Part shown: piece after piece, positions 34,901 through 40,529 of the stretch
How the letters are laid out: every line of letters starts with the position of its first letter
Position numbering within the stretch: the first letter of the stretch is position 1
NCBI GenBank assembly: GCA_022495005.1
Contig: JAGYXB010001749.1
Location: 1,116,001-1,180,000, forward strand
Direction: 5' to 3'
Source: Rhyacophila brunnea
Lineage: Eukaryota; Arthropoda; Insecta; Trichoptera; Rhyacophilidae
DNA: 64,000 bases
Program-made: the position numbers and the translations under genes
Notes under the pieces: generated by a model
Database searches by the model: none
The model's input: only the letters and a program-made list of their open reading frames with translations
Told to the model about the DNA's origin: nothing

Positions 34901-36674
34901 CGATATTTACTAAGCCTGTGCAGCTGCTGGCGTATGCCGATGATATCGACATCATTGCCATATCAGAATTGGCGCTGAAAAAGGCATTCACAGCACTAGA
35001 AGCCTCTGCCAAAAGAATGGGTTTACAAATAAACGAGGCAAAAACTAAATACATGCCTGTCTATGTCACACCACGAGAAGTCGCACCAAAGTTAGATATT
35101 GGTGCATACAAGTTTGATACGGTCGACAGTTTCATATACCTTGGATCTCTTGTAACTCGACATAATGATATTACAGAAGAAATCAACAAGAGAATCATGT
35201 CTGCGAATAAATGCTACTTTGGTCTGTTAAGACATTTTAAGTCCCGCTTACTATCTCGTCGAACTAAAAGCACTCTTTACAAAACACTTGTAAAGCCAGT
35301 GCTCACCTACGCATCGGAAACCTGGACATTAACTCTGCGAAATGAACGAGCCCTGAACATCTTTGAAAGAAAAATTCTCCGCCGTATATATGGACCGATC
35401 AGGGATGGCACCAATTGGAGGAGAAGATATAATGCTGAGCTCTACGGACTGTATGAAGATTGCAGCGCAGTTCAATCAATTAAGATTGGGAGACTGCGAT
35501 GGCTAGGTCATGTGCACCATATGAATGACAATGAACCGGCAAAGAGAGTGATGTCCAGCAATCCAATAGGACGTAGAAGAAGAGGGAGGCCAAAGATTCG
35601 CTGGTTAGATGGAGCTGCCAGTGACTGCCGTATTCTGGGGGTACCAAATTGGAAAGCGGCCACACTGGATAGGGACAGGTGGACGGAGCTGTCTGAGGAG
35701 GCCAGGACCCACACCGGGTTGTCGCGCCCCTGATGATGAAGTGGGAGCCGCGTTGACACGGTCCAAGTACGATCCAAGTACACTTGGACCGAGTGCGTCG
35801 AAATTGTATGTGAATTTTATAAAAATAAGTGTGTTATATGGCATATCTAGCTCAGATGGTCAAATTATTTTTTCCACGAGACGGAGCGATAATTTGCCGA
35901 TTTCACGAACCAGAACGGCACTCCGGTCCATTTCGAGTCCTGATTATAATAATATACTCTGGGCTAAACCCACTGGTCTGAGCTGCCTACTAGAATCATT
36001 GGGGCCAGAATGCCTTAGTGGAAAAAGTTAAAAACAATTTTATTATATTCAATTAATTGGATATTGATTGGTAGGTATCAATTAATATCTGATAATAACG
36101 CTGTCAGTATTATCAGATATGTGATAGATACGACTTACGAGTACCTACCAGAATTATAAATATATTATATATACGATATGATTGTATTTCTAATTTACTT
36201 ACTTACCTATTTCATTCTGTCTTTCCTTTGTATTCCGTTAGTTTTTATTACATATTGTATAATATAAGTGTTTTATTGAGGCATATATTTTATCTCAAAA
36301 CTATACGGCCATTTATTTCCGATACAGTCTTGAGTATATCATGGCGAACTGTGATTACAGCCAACTGCATAGGTATGCATTTCCGATGAGAGAGTGTTAA
36401 AATATACACAATTAACTTCAACAATCAACATTCTCTGGCAACTTTATAATAATGTATAAATATCAAAAAGTCCTATAATATAGTATGTTTGGGATTTCTT
36501 ACCTGCATTTTCCAAATAACATGGCAGTAGAACTGTATCATTTTCAAATGTCTTCACTGTAGTTGGAACACTCTTAAACTCCGAAGGTGGGTCATATTCC
36601 ATTTCACAAATCACATGGTCCAATATTGAAAAGGTTAATAAAAAACAGAGGACTTCTCGATAATTTGGTGACAT
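1651..36674 (-). CDS. Ig-superfamily cell adhesion protein (Klingon/Wrapper type), 11 exons
   Basis: Eleven exons (36674-36503, 22773-22616, 7508-7451, 6973-6852, 6215-6074, 5527-5255, 4622-4518, 4046-3930, 3334-3253, 2786-2734, 1907-1651) join in phase with GT-AG introns into 512 residues. In order: signal peptide about 1-23; Ig1 with Cys52/Trp65/Cys109; Ig2 with Cys155/Trp167/Cys198; Ig3 with Cys241/Trp253/Cys292; fibronectin III about 310-425; and a C-terminal tail with a hydrophobic stretch (about 493-503) after GSNN (482-485), possibly a GPI signal. Three Ig plus one FN3 and about 500 residues is the plan of Drosophila Klingon and Wrapper, GPI-anchored homophilic adhesion proteins of neurons and glia; I cannot separate these two by eye. 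A secreted or transmembrane form is possible because the tail is only weakly hydrophobic. The ATG at 36674 follows AACCAAA and starts a plausible signal peptide. Non-coding 5' exons were not identified. Confidence 0.9.
2734..2786 (-). CDS. Ig gene exon 10: FN3 end
   Basis: A 53-bp exon, residues 411-427: FGWSKPSAILHFATNNG, the classic G-x-S-x-P-S end of an FN3 domain. Acceptor AATTCTAG, donor G|GTAAGT. Confidence 0.85.
3253..3334 (-). CDS. Ig gene exon 9: FN3 F strand
   Basis: Residues 384-409. Contains the FN3 signature LAPSTVYEAQITSRN (L-x4-Y-x-A-x-I). Acceptor TGCTTTCAG, donor CG|GTAGGT; Arg410 is split two bases to one. Confidence 0.87.
3930..4046 (-). CDS. Ig gene exon 8: middle of the fibronectin III domain
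   Basis: Residues 345-382, preceded by split Glu344. EYNLWFRPYK continues the FN3 C strand; the exon then has a lysine-rich loop and the motif TWTKMTIPG. Acceptor GCTTTTCAG, donor GATG|GTAAAT. Confidence 0.87.
4518..4622 (-). CDS. Ig gene exon 7: start of the fibronectin III domain
   Basis: Residues 310-343, with Gly309 split over the upstream junction. Includes SFDLIWEVDSYSPII, the B-C strand region with the conserved Trp of FN3 domains. Acceptor CTATTTCAG, donor G|GTAGGA. Confidence 0.85.
5255..5527 (-). CDS. Ig gene exon 6: whole Ig3
   Basis: A single 273-bp exon encodes the third Ig domain, residues 219-308. Cys241 (QLECQ), Trp253 (KVHWFKG) and the closing motif EDLGVYTCKAENRIG with Cys292 are all present. 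Acceptor TATCTTCAG, donor G|GTAAAT. The open frame runs on at both ends but the splice sites match the neighbouring exons in phase. Confidence 0.92.
6074..6215 (-). CDS. Ig gene exon 5: second half of Ig2
   Basis: Residues 171-217. Carries the closing motif HLAGNYECVALNGVGEPA with Cys198. Acceptor ACGTTTAG, donor GTAAGA. It ends one base into the codon for His218. Confidence 0.9.
6852..6973 (-). CDS. Ig gene exon 4: first half of Ig2
   Basis: Residues 131-170. Starts PPSVVAIPEV, then EVDIACKASGTPQPIISW with Cys155 and Trp167, a typical I-set Ig opening. Acceptor TTTCTAG, donor AAG|GTAATA. Phase 0 to exon 5. Confidence 0.9.
7142..7371. mobile_element. hAT-type MITE, family B (ends CAGSGCTCGAAATGG)
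   Basis: Starts CAGCGCTCGAAATGG and ends CATTTCGAGCCCTG, an inverted pair. Flanks ACTGTACA and TATGTACA agree at 6 of 8 positions, consistent with an old 8-bp duplication. There is no coding capacity. Further copies or pieces of the same family lie at 18680-18731, 18880-18925, 25378-30589, 32412-32651, 35810-35942, 40103-40529, 50942-51183 and 62145-62490. Confidence 0.85.
7451..7508 (-). CDS. Ig gene exon 3: last strand of Ig1
   Basis: Short 58-bp exon, residues 111-129 (VIRAEPWSPIQQVHAIEVL), the G strand and linker that ends an I-set/V-type Ig domain. Acceptor TTTCAAAG, donor GTAAGT. It ends one base into the codon for His130. Confidence 0.88.
8563..8640. repeat. dispersed repeat, inverted copy at 47218-47297
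   Basis: The block around CCTAGCGGAAAAATACGAAG, preceded by TTAAGGGGGATA, reappears inverted near 47218-47297. Neither copy codes for protein. Too short to classify. Confidence 0.5.
9425..10580 (+). pseudogene. broken hAT transposase (ZMYM1/DUF4371-like)
   Basis: Pieces of one protein in shifting frames. About 9450-9570 gives LSDKILESFHNYGIDLSYLR and GQGYNGAASMSGKFNGVQ; 9580-9775 gives ALYYVHCASHSLNLANLNAV; 10121-10441 gives PLSKIFKKSDSDLLTALTFV and EEYFSRTIFFPFIDQIL; and 10450-10580 continues ALEIFRDLCEFYGRDMPS. The GASNMSG-like and HCAAHSLNL-like motifs are typical of the hAT transposases annotated as ZMYM1-like or DUF4371. Several frameshifts, a stop at 10439-10441 and a 155-bp insertion make it non-functional. 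Confidence 0.8.
9951..10105. mobile_element. small insertion in hAT transposase with inverted ends
   Basis: Starts AGAGTCTGTGTT and ends AATACAGACTCT, inverted, and interrupts the transposase reading between CLQ and LPLSK. A TA on each side would suit a Tc1/mariner-type MITE. It is GC-richer than its surroundings and includes a run of C. Known from one copy only, so the class is tentative. Confidence 0.5.
11292..11460. mobile_element. palindromic MITE with perfect 8-bp duplication
   Basis: Begins GGTACTGTTCGGTTAT and ends inverted as ATAACTGAACAGTACC; the arms, about 75 bp each, fold almost completely. Both flanks read AAAAATAA, a perfect 8-bp duplication. The loop includes TTAGGTT-type sequence. 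A degenerate relative is at 13524-13701. Confidence 0.85.
11464..11503. repeat. perfect 19-bp palindrome
   Basis: AATAATAATTCCAGACAAT, a 2-base spacer CT, then its exact reverse complement. It abuts the right end of the MITE at 11292-11460 and overlaps that element's duplication. No function can be assigned. Confidence 0.8.
12527..13260. repeat. dispersed repeat family I, interrupted by a hAT MITE
   Basis: The sequence around GGCATGGTCTAAAA and from 12909 on (GCTAGGCGATGC, AAATCCAACAT, TCATTGACATGTTT, TAGTCATCTTTACACGATTT) matches 46361-46742 in the same order and orientation. No coding capacity is seen. The copy here is split at 12561-12900; the other copy is uninterrupted. Confidence 0.75.
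12561..12900. mobile_element. hAT MITE (SPIN/Charlie-like ends) with empty site elsewhere
   Basis: Starts CAATGATACTCAACC and ends GGTTGTGTATCGCTG, imperfect inverted ends resembling those of Charlie/SPIN hAT elements. Flanks are identical (GTCTAAAA on both sides). The paralogous repeat at 46361-46742 has a single GTCTAAAA and no insert, which confirms the boundaries. 340 bp, non-coding. Confidence 0.88.
13524..13701. mobile_element. degenerate palindromic MITE, relative of 11292-11460
   Basis: The ends GGTTCTTGTCGGTT and AACCGACTTGTACC are inverted, and the interior shares AACCGATA and GTTAGGTTAGGTT segments with the copy at 11292. Flanks AAAAGATC and AAACGATT agree at 6 of 8. Confidence 0.6.
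13984..15626. mobile_element. 1.64-kb foldback element, near-perfect long hairpin
   Basis: The two arms (about 13984-14600 and 15040-15626) are inverted copies of each other over some 580 bp or more, and the loop itself contains smaller inverted blocks. The outer end GGACGATTTGGCACCGCGAA leads into GC-rich imperfect repeats of GGACGCCGACCCAATT and GGCCTCCG units. Both flanks carry TCGTAGAT, a perfect 8-bp duplication (13976-13983 and 15627-15634). No protein is supported; open frames inside are by-products of the symmetry. It is inserted in a dead hAT. Confidence 0.88.
15640..15990 (+). pseudogene. hAT transposase C-terminal remnant
   Basis: About 15850-15990 reads LPAKVKTQAPLFKLWPITF, VDVERSFSA, and after a disruption ILADMRKKLM. 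The VDVERSFS block is the core of the hAT C-terminal dimerisation region. Stops and shifts upstream (15640-15840) show it is dead. Confidence 0.65.
16230..17000 (+). pseudogene. non-LTR retrotransposon fragment (ORF1 zinc knuckle to endonuclease start)
   Basis: Frame fragments give DTGKLTKTSSVSIKFGEK, VEPYVFRVMQCYKCWRYGHI (a C-x2-C-x4-H knuckle), then KGGDWQQIIKQLIIKA and, after 16750, RILQWNDRSMKKK, which matches the ILQWNxRS start of I/Jockey-type endonucleases. The reading is broken by many stops. The element is truncated before the reverse transcriptase and lies inside the dead hAT of 13785-17290. Confidence 0.6.
18393..18615. mobile_element. palindromic MITE, family C
   Basis: Ends carry ACACGGTCCAAGTACGATCC on the left and the inverted form on the right; arms of about 55 bp include CTTGGACCGAGTGCCATCC. 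The middle has a second inverted pair around CTATCCAAGCTA. Half of another copy lies at 35746-35796. The target duplication is unclear. Confidence 0.75.
18680..18925. repeat. two end fragments of MITE family B
   Basis: 18680-18731 and 18880-18925 each match the family B terminus (GGAAAATTATTGAG, then TTTCGAGCGCTG). Between them, at 18745, is CAGTGACGTCCTGTGGGGGT, also seen near 48026; it is probably the end of another hAT-type repeat. Confidence 0.55.
19953..20507. mobile_element. hAT-type MITE, family F (ends CAGTRGCGAAGGGT)
   Basis: Starts CAGTAGCGAAGGGT and ends inverted as ACCTTTCGCTACTG. Both flanks read ATACCAAG, a perfect 8-bp duplication. The arms share GATCCGCCATAAATAGTGC and AACTTTGTTAGT motifs. 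Other copies: 25034-30826, 42348-42702 and a partial one from 62500. Confidence 0.88.
21017..21767. mobile_element. hAT-type MITE, family H copy 1 (ends TAGGGAATCCAATCCCG)
   Basis: Begins TAGGGAATCCAATCCCG and ends CGGGATCCCGGGATTGG with AATCCTA. Both flanks are GTCCTGAG, a perfect 8-bp duplication. The subterminal parts are full of ATCCCGGGAT-type repeats. The second copy at 45321-45862 shares the interior (AAATCGGTCAAAAATAAAT). Confidence 0.87.
22433..22466. repeat. short palindrome CGAACCGAAAAATCG
   Basis: CGAACCGAAAAATCGATA followed by the inverted TTTTTTCGGTTCG, within a block (22380-22545) rich in CGGTTC-type motifs that ends near GAAACCCTGG. Probably the end of a MITE; the other end was not found. 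Confidence 0.4.
22616..22773 (-). CDS. Ig gene exon 2: body of Ig1
   Basis: Encodes residues 59-110; the codon for Gly58 is split across intron 1. The acceptor is TTTTGTTTCAG. Shows the Ig core Trp65 (VRWLKDG) and the closing motif DTGEYICE with Cys109; NHS at 91 is a possible glycosylation site. The donor is GTATGT. Phase joins exactly to exon 3. Confidence 0.9.
23840..23981. mobile_element. palindromic MITE, family E copy 1
   Basis: GGGTGCAGGCACACGGC on the left is matched by inverted GCCGTGTGTCTGCA on the right; inner arms pair through GTGCGTCGACAC and CTGCGTCGACGC. TTA precedes the left end. It resembles 24305-24474 in its end motif and length and suggests a PIF/Harbinger-type MITE. Confidence 0.6.
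24305..24474. mobile_element. palindromic MITE, family E copy 2
   Basis: Ends GGGCTCAGACACAC and GTGTGTCTGAGCCC are exact inverted repeats; inner arms pair GTTGCAGCGCGTCGAC with GTCGACTCGCTGCAAC. Flanked by TGA and TTA, a plausible decayed 3-bp duplication of the PIF/Harbinger type. Confidence 0.75.
24866..25024. repeat. foldback repeat with 20-bp arms
   Basis: TAGAGGTAAATCATTCTACAGTG on the left (given here as the block GTAAATCATTCTACAGTG) is inverted on the right as CACTGTAGAATGATTTAC. The 110-bp middle is unrelated. It directly abuts the family F MITE at 25034. Confidence 0.65.
25860..27182 (+). CDS. R1-clade ORF1 (Gag-like nucleic-acid-binding protein)
   Basis: Intact frame of 440 residues; the ATG at 25860 sits in GCGCCATGG, better than an in-frame ATG 15 bases earlier. 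A lysine-rich N-terminus (residues about 10-70) is followed by a probable coiled coil and an RRM-like central region. Near the C-terminus come three zinc knuckles: CAKCHLYGHMAKGC, CGHCTKEGHDRADC, and CPACTRYKKPNGHLATDPDC. ORF1 proteins of this type package the element RNA. The frame ends in ATGA overlapping the ORF2 start by 4 bases, the usual R1 arrangement for coupled translation. Confidence 0.9.
   Translation: MVNHKGDPMQVEGMSTRKRKSDVAEGIGDPKQAPKVKDKRPEKEKEKDKQSTSTTSKGKGVKSRAGSTSASCEEISPVALSILSESQESASRATIAIKRALATLEKDSRIARATVNAVAEELEMAITETWAMAIELEAHKAIVKDRASLTRAIIQAPSNAPPRALWSDVTRREAQPTRVSEWPPVPPKTVARPGVMFYPTKEGQESTATKEAVMKTIVPETLGVHITGVRKIRGGGIIVHPKSDDEAKRLMAAPGLTEAGLKAQVAGRKLPRVIIFNVPIETTEEQLKEAIINNTQEASGLASEGYAGTKLSHKAGPKTERCHMIMSIPGKAREALLNDGRLFMGWNSFPVRDFCGVVKCAKCHLYGHMAKGCNAKVTTCGHCTKEGHDRADCPTADEPGKCPACTRYKKPNGHLATDPDCPARLHAIEEERSRTDYCPQ
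27179..30336 (+). pseudogene. R1-clade ORF2 (endonuclease and reverse transcriptase), one frameshift
   Basis: The N-terminal AP-type endonuclease (27179-about 27860) shows FAQINVGRGRA, IMIQEPYAFG, VGADVN and SDHRLITF. Reverse transcriptase (about 28500-29400) shows FGFRPGKSTEDA, FLDIAGAFDTAWW, GCPQGSVLGPLLWN and the catalytic YADD at 29212-29223. The C-terminal zinc motif CSCGHDQQDAEHVLWDC follows at about 30110-30160. One base is missing near 28213-28218, so the first frame stops at 28222 and the sequence resumes in another frame (KAKKKHWRDFVSEMGG). Otherwise it is uninterrupted. The enzyme would nick target DNA and prime reverse transcription; as it stands the endonuclease and polymerase halves are uncoupled. 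Confidence 0.9.
31099..31503. mobile_element. hAT-type MITE, family M (ends CATGGCCCCCACA)
   Basis: Starts CATGGCCCCCACA and ends TGTGGGGCCATG. Flanks ATTACAAT and ATCACAAT match 7 of 8. Shares GGCTGACAGGG, TCGCCTGCGGCGCTA and CAGGATGTGGGG with copies at 59167-59691, 60458-60863 and 39268-39667 (inverted), and a fragment near 47535-47683. Confidence 0.87.
31504..32411. other. intronic stretch with one SINE
   Basis: Contains the SINE at 31790-31965, a short TA run near 31995-32005 and otherwise AT-rich sequence with nothing that I can assign. Confidence 0.5.
31790..31965 (+). mobile_element. tRNA-derived SINE, degraded copy
   Basis: The body matches the copy at 51569-51745: CATTTCATC, a box B-like GGAATCGATTC, then TTTATGTGATT, GATTGTTTCACTTC and ATTACTAA in the same order. 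The box A half is eroded. The assignment rests on the second, better copy. Confidence 0.6.
32412..32651. mobile_element. MITE family B, diverged copy
   Basis: Starts CAACGCTCGGAATGG and ends CCGTTTCGAACCCTA, mutated forms of the family B ends, with the internal block CATATCTAGCTGAGATGGTC. No duplication is recognisable. Confidence 0.75.
32704..32722. repeat. CA dinucleotide microsatellite
   Basis: A run of about nine CA units. Simple repeat, no other feature. Confidence 0.8.
33047..33447 (-). pseudogene. unrecognised broken reading frame
   Basis: The longest piece (33337-33047, 96 residues) is hydrophilic: SDAADSGCGIIGTSEESEET, PKRKKCAYFSYGSDEEET, then an Arg-rich end RRGRYRSRTPVKSH. Upstream in other frames is MENSKNVNENNDKSGNEDFF, then FDNVGSVFIQNYKNF, so two one-base shifts would be needed to read from 33444. 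An acidic middle and basic tail suggest a nuclear or nucleic-acid-binding protein, perhaps from a DNA transposon, but I recognise no family. It lies inside intron 1 of the Ig gene, on the same strand. Confidence 0.35.
33591..35738 (+). mobile_element. RTE-clade non-LTR retrotransposon, 5'-truncated
   Basis: The 2148-bp body lies between two copies of AAGTGGGAGCCGC (33578-33590 and 35739-35751), a 13-bp duplication. The 3' end is TGATGATG, the short-repeat terminus usual for RTE elements. The endonuclease half is missing, as expected for incomplete reverse transcription. The right duplication is part of a MITE family C end, so the element landed in that MITE. Confidence 0.87.
33632..35733 (+). 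pseudogene. RTE reverse transcriptase, one frameshift
   Basis: The first frame (33632-34579) gives KTNKSPGIDNLQSELIK, MPEEWKDGLICPLHKKGD and NYRGVTLLNSAYKLLS. One base is missing near 34520; the frame resumes as YQGGFRRGRSCVTQIF and FIDFKAAYDSI. The second frame (to 35733) gives GLRQGDALACLLFN, the catalytic YADD (34934-34945) and the RTE-type C-terminus RLRWLGHVHHMN, GRRRRGRPKIRWLD. It would be the reverse transcriptase of a LINE; the endonuclease is truncated away, so it is inactive. Confidence 0.88.
35746..35796. mobile_element. MITE family C, left half only
   Basis: GCGTTGACACGGTCCAAG through CTTGGACCGAGTGC is identical to the left arm at 18393-18447. The right half is missing; it runs straight into a partial family B MITE. 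Confidence 0.75.
35810..35942. mobile_element. MITE family B, right half
   Basis: Matches the family B interior (GGCATATCTAGCTCAGATGG, CACGAGACGGAGCGATAA) and ends TTTCGAGTCCTG. The left end has been replaced by the family C half. Confidence 0.75.
36503..36674 (-). CDS. Ig gene exon 1: signal peptide and start of Ig1
   Basis: Encodes residues 1-57 plus one base. Hydrophobic core LCFLLTFSIL is followed by the mature start near VICEMEYDPP, then the first Ig strand ending DTVLLPCYLENA with Cys52 and an NDT sequon at 45. The exon ends GCAG|GTAAGA, a strong donor. It is separated from exon 2 by 13.7 kb of transposon-rich intron. Confidence 0.88.
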
Positions 36675-37206
36675 TTTGGTTTAATTATGTCATATCACAG
36701 CCACTCATTAAAGTTTATTGTTTTATTTGTGTAGTTAAATATCACCTAAGCACATTGTAATAATTATAATATTATAGGTAAAAAAATTATTAATATAATT
36801 AATATAAAAATGTGGATACTTAAAGGAAAAAATGTCTATGGTGTTTCAGACACACCATTGAATGACCATTGGTTACAGAGATAATAAAACTTACGTCATT
36901 CATTCTTGCCACCCGATATAAATGTACCGAATTTGACACGTATTTTTGGAATACAGAACTCCACGATACTTTTTAATTTTTAATTTTATTTTTCTCATTA
37001 CTTTTGAATATATATTTACCGATTAATAAACTTTTCTAGCTATTTTTCGATAACAACTTTACCTAGAGACATCACCTTAAGGAGTGCGCCCGTAGAAGAC
37101 AGATTGATTGAAAATATATTTTTGATAAATCACTGAATGGCTAAAATAAAAATGTAATACTTAGTATAATTTTTTTTTTTTTTTTTGCTGACAATAAGTT
37201 TAACTA

Positions 37207-38506
37207 CGAGGGTGGGTCAATAATTCCTTAGAAAAAAGCATTAAAACAGTTTTTATTTTTGTATTTTTTTTTATTTCTCAACATAATCTCCTTGGAGCTC
37301 AATACACTTGGTTAGACGTTTCTCATTTTTTTTTAAACCGTCAGAAAAATAAGTTTTCGGAAGGTCCTCAAAATAAGCATTTGTCCGATCGATGACTTCT
37401 TCATTTGAAAAAAAACGTTGTCCACTTAGCCATTTTTTAAGTTTGGGAAAAGGAAAAAGTCACTGGGGGCTAAATCTGGCGAATACGGTGGGTGGTCGAC
37501 CAATTCGAACTTCAATTCTTCAATTTTAGCCATTGATCGTAAACATGTGTGAACACGGGCATTGTCCTGATGAAAGAGGATTTTTTTCCTGTTTAAATGA
37601 GGCCGTTTTTCTTCAATTTTGTTTTTTAGCTGGTCCAATAAAGATGCATAATAATACCCTGTTATTGTTTTTCCTTTTTCCAAATAGTCAACGAAAATAA
37701 TTCCACGTGCATCCCAAAATACAGTAGCCATAACCTTACCAGCTGATTTTACGGTTTTCGCCTTCTTTGGACATGGTTCGCCTTTCGCAATCCACTGCTT
37801 TGACTGTTCTTTCGTCTCGGGAGTATAGTGGTGTATCCATGTTTTATCTACAGTCACAAAGCGACGAAAAAATTCATCCGGATTGCGTTGCATGAGCGAC
37901 AACAGGGCTTTAGAGGCCACCACCCTATTGCGTTTATTGTCGGCTGTGAGCAAACGCGGCACCCATCTTGCAGAAATATTTTTCATGCCCAATTTGTCAT
38001 GTAAAATAGAAATGACGCTACCTTTTGAGATCCCTGTAACCTCAATTATCTCACTCAACTTTAATCTTCTGTCACTTAACACCATATCGTGGATTTTGTT
38101 GATCATTTCTGGTGTAGTCACCTCTACAGGACGTCCTGAGCGTGGTTCATCCTTTGTTGATGTACGACCACGTTTAAAATTCATTTAACCAGTTATAAAT
38201 AGTTGCAAGTGAAGGAGCAGATGTACCGTGAACTAAATCCAACTCATTTTTTATTTCCTTTGCTGTTAACCCTTTTATATTAAAATGTTTAATAACAGAT
38301 CTAAACTCAATTTTCTCCATTTTCCATTTTTCCATTTCCACAAGCAATTTTTTTTTTAAATGTACGAGAAACACACAACAACCCGACCAATCTGATTGAA
38401 ACTTCGCAGCATACTGAATCGGTAGTGCCGCTGCATGAAACAAACCGCTTACAGTACTAGTCGCGCCACCTGTCGGCTTTTCTAAGGACTTATTGACCCA
38501 CCCTCG
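37207..38506 (-). mobile_element. mariner transposon, 1300 bp
   Basis: Ends CGAGGGTGGGTCAATAA are inverted at 37207 and 38506 and continue with (N)TCCTTAGAAAA. A TA lies outside each end (37205-37206, 38507-38508), the mariner target duplication. Length and a single gene are typical of the family. Confidence 0.95.
37271..38335 (-). pseudogene. mariner transposase, two frameshifts
   Basis: About 354 residues if read through. An N-terminal helix-turn-helix region (KGLTAKEIKNELDLVHG, TIYNWLNEF) is followed by the basic linker KRGRTSTKDEPRSGRP. The catalytic DD34D is complete: VTVDKTWIHHY, HQDNARVH, and YSPDLAPSD, with 34 residues between the last two Asp. One extra base in a T run near 38178 breaks it after LNEF, and one base is lost from an A run near 37437 after FPNLK. 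Downstream sequence still reads RFFSNEEVIDRT to GDYVEK. The enzyme cuts and pastes the element at TA sites; this copy cannot be active. Confidence 0.93.
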
Positions 38507-39267
38507 TATTAACCTCACAGGTATTATAATAATGTTAAGTATATTATCTATATTAGTAATGATTGGATATTATGTGCGAAATTATACATTAAACAGCAAT
38601 AAGCTTCAGTAAAATAAATAACACGTTATTATAAAGAATATTATTATTTTGTATTTTCCTCCTATTATTTTTGTAGTAATTATACTCTAATACTACAAGT
38701 CTACCATACGTTTCCCACTATATCTATGGATCATTTTATAAACAGCTCCATTTGATTTATTTATTTAAAAAAAAATCAAAATAAATTTGTCCTCACGGTA
38801 GATCATTACTAGTGTATGTTTCTACAATCGCAGCAACCAGTTTGATCTACGCATCTGGCGAAAATCCCATGAGAAGTGGCTCAATTGACTGTGCGAATGG
38901 CCAATAACGATTCCTCGTAACAATCTTTAATATTTTTATTCGTGGCGGCGCATACTGTGCTCCGTTCAGGAACGGACGTGGTATTTTTATTCACAAGTTG
39001 ATAAGCCACTGAGTTAGGGGTGGACGAGACAATGAACATTCACGACACTGTGAAATAAAATAATGTCGGGCCGGTATTGCTATTATTGATAAATTTATTC
39101 GTCTGGGTCAAACAAGAAATCGTAATCTGGTGAATTACAAAATGTCACGATTTTCAACAATATGCATAATAAAGTCTTTTCATTATTTGTCACTCGTTAA
39201 CGTTGTTACCCACGTATCAATATTGTGTTAGTAGTCTTGTGTAAGAAATATCTACCTATCATTTATG

Positions 39268-39667
39268 CATTGTCCCCCACATCCTAAAGCGGGCCCCCAG
39301 GCCAGAATTTTGGCGGCCCCCCTACCTATCACTTATTTTAAAGTCAGGGTGACACTCTACAAGTCTACAGTGACATTTTCCAAATGTCAAATAAAATTCA
39401 GTGTATTTTTAGCGTTCTTTTTAACACATCGAATTATGGAGTTGTCGAGTATCAATACACAACAACCAAAAATAGCATCGCACAACCTTATATTTTAAAA
39501 TGGTAATAACCCCGAAATACAATAACACAAAATAACTTTTTTTACTATTAGAATAAATTTAAGATGTGTATTTATCTCATTTCACTGGTCGGCCCACTAG
39601 GCCGGGAACCCCTTGAGCCCGGGCCCCTGGGCTAGAGCCCTGTCAGCCCCCCCTTGTGGGGGCCATG
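39268..39667. mobile_element. hAT-type MITE, family M (inverted orientation)
   Basis: Starts CATTGTCCCCCACA and ends TTGTGGGGGCCATG. Flanks CATTTATG and CATTTGTG match 7 of 8. The interior contains AGAGCCCTGTCAGCCCCC, the inverted form of the family head. Confidence 0.85.
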
Positions 39668-40102
39668 CATTTGTGTGTAATGGAAATCACTATTTTCACT
39701 CCCAGATAGAGCTTCTTCTCGTCCACATAGTAGAGGTATCTTAACAGACTTTTTACGATGATTGGTTGTTAACCATATTGTGTCAAATAGAGGTTGTGAT
39801 CGCGAAATCTCGCCCCCAGAGTTCTCGAGAAATAATCATAAAAGGCTATTCTCGAGAAATATTTTTTCCGAAATTTCGAAATTTCTCATTTCATGAGAAA
39901 TTATAATGACGATATCGATAATCAGAGAAATTGTTATTAGGGAAAAAAGTGACAAAAGGAAAAGAAAGCCGCCGACGTTGTTGATATGAAAATACAGAAA
40001 CTCTTAAAAATCACTTGACTTTGAGCTGAAACGGAGTATCTTACTCAATGATAAAAAAATGTGGGTAAAAAATCCCAAAAAAACTCTTGACTGAACCGGA
40101 AC

Positions 40103-40529
40103 CACGGCTCGAAATGGACCACAGCGCACCGGGACGCTGTTCCGGTTCTTTACATTGGTAAAATTATCGCTTGGTCTTGTGAAAAAATAATTATACTGTC
40201 TGAGCTAAATAGCATCGGTACGCGGGTACACAGGGCGGATCACGCCTCACTTCATCACTTTCCTAGAGTAGTCTTAAGCACCGAGGTGCATGGTTGCAAA
40301 TAATCGGTCCCGTGCGGCTTCGTTCGGAACGAAATAAGAGCAATTTAATATTCATTATGTCGCAATACAGAGCTGTGCATAATCCACAGCTGTACAGACA
40401 CGGTGAGTGGTGGAGGGTGTATTACAGGCCATATAACAAAAGTAGACCATATAGTTTTATAACTATGTTAATATCTTCAGAAAAAATGTTGAGCGCTTCG
40501 GTTTGTAAACTTTTCCATTTCGAGCGCTG
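40103..40529. mobile_element. MITE family B interrupted by an R1-type 3' fragment
   Basis: Family B ends CACGGCTCGAAATGG (left) and CCATTTCGAGCGCTG (right). Between about 40213 and 40430 is foreign sequence with CGAGGTGCATGGTTGCA and GGTCCCGTGCGGCTTCG, which is related to the 3' UTR of the R1-clade element at 25561-30540. The host MITE resumes at CCATATAACAAAAG. Confidence 0.75.

Larger units (their letters stand above)
22774..36502 (-). other. intron 1 of the Ig gene, 13.7 kb, transposon-filled
   Basis: Contains the PIF-like MITEs (23840, 24305), foldback 24866, the nested F/B/R1 stack 25034-30826, hAT MITE 31099-31503, SINE 31790, MITE B 32412, a broken open frame at 33047-33440 and the truncated RTE 33591-35738. 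The stretches 22860-23830 and 35943-36500 show nothing that I can name beyond a small hairpin near 36060-36125. Confidence 0.8.
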
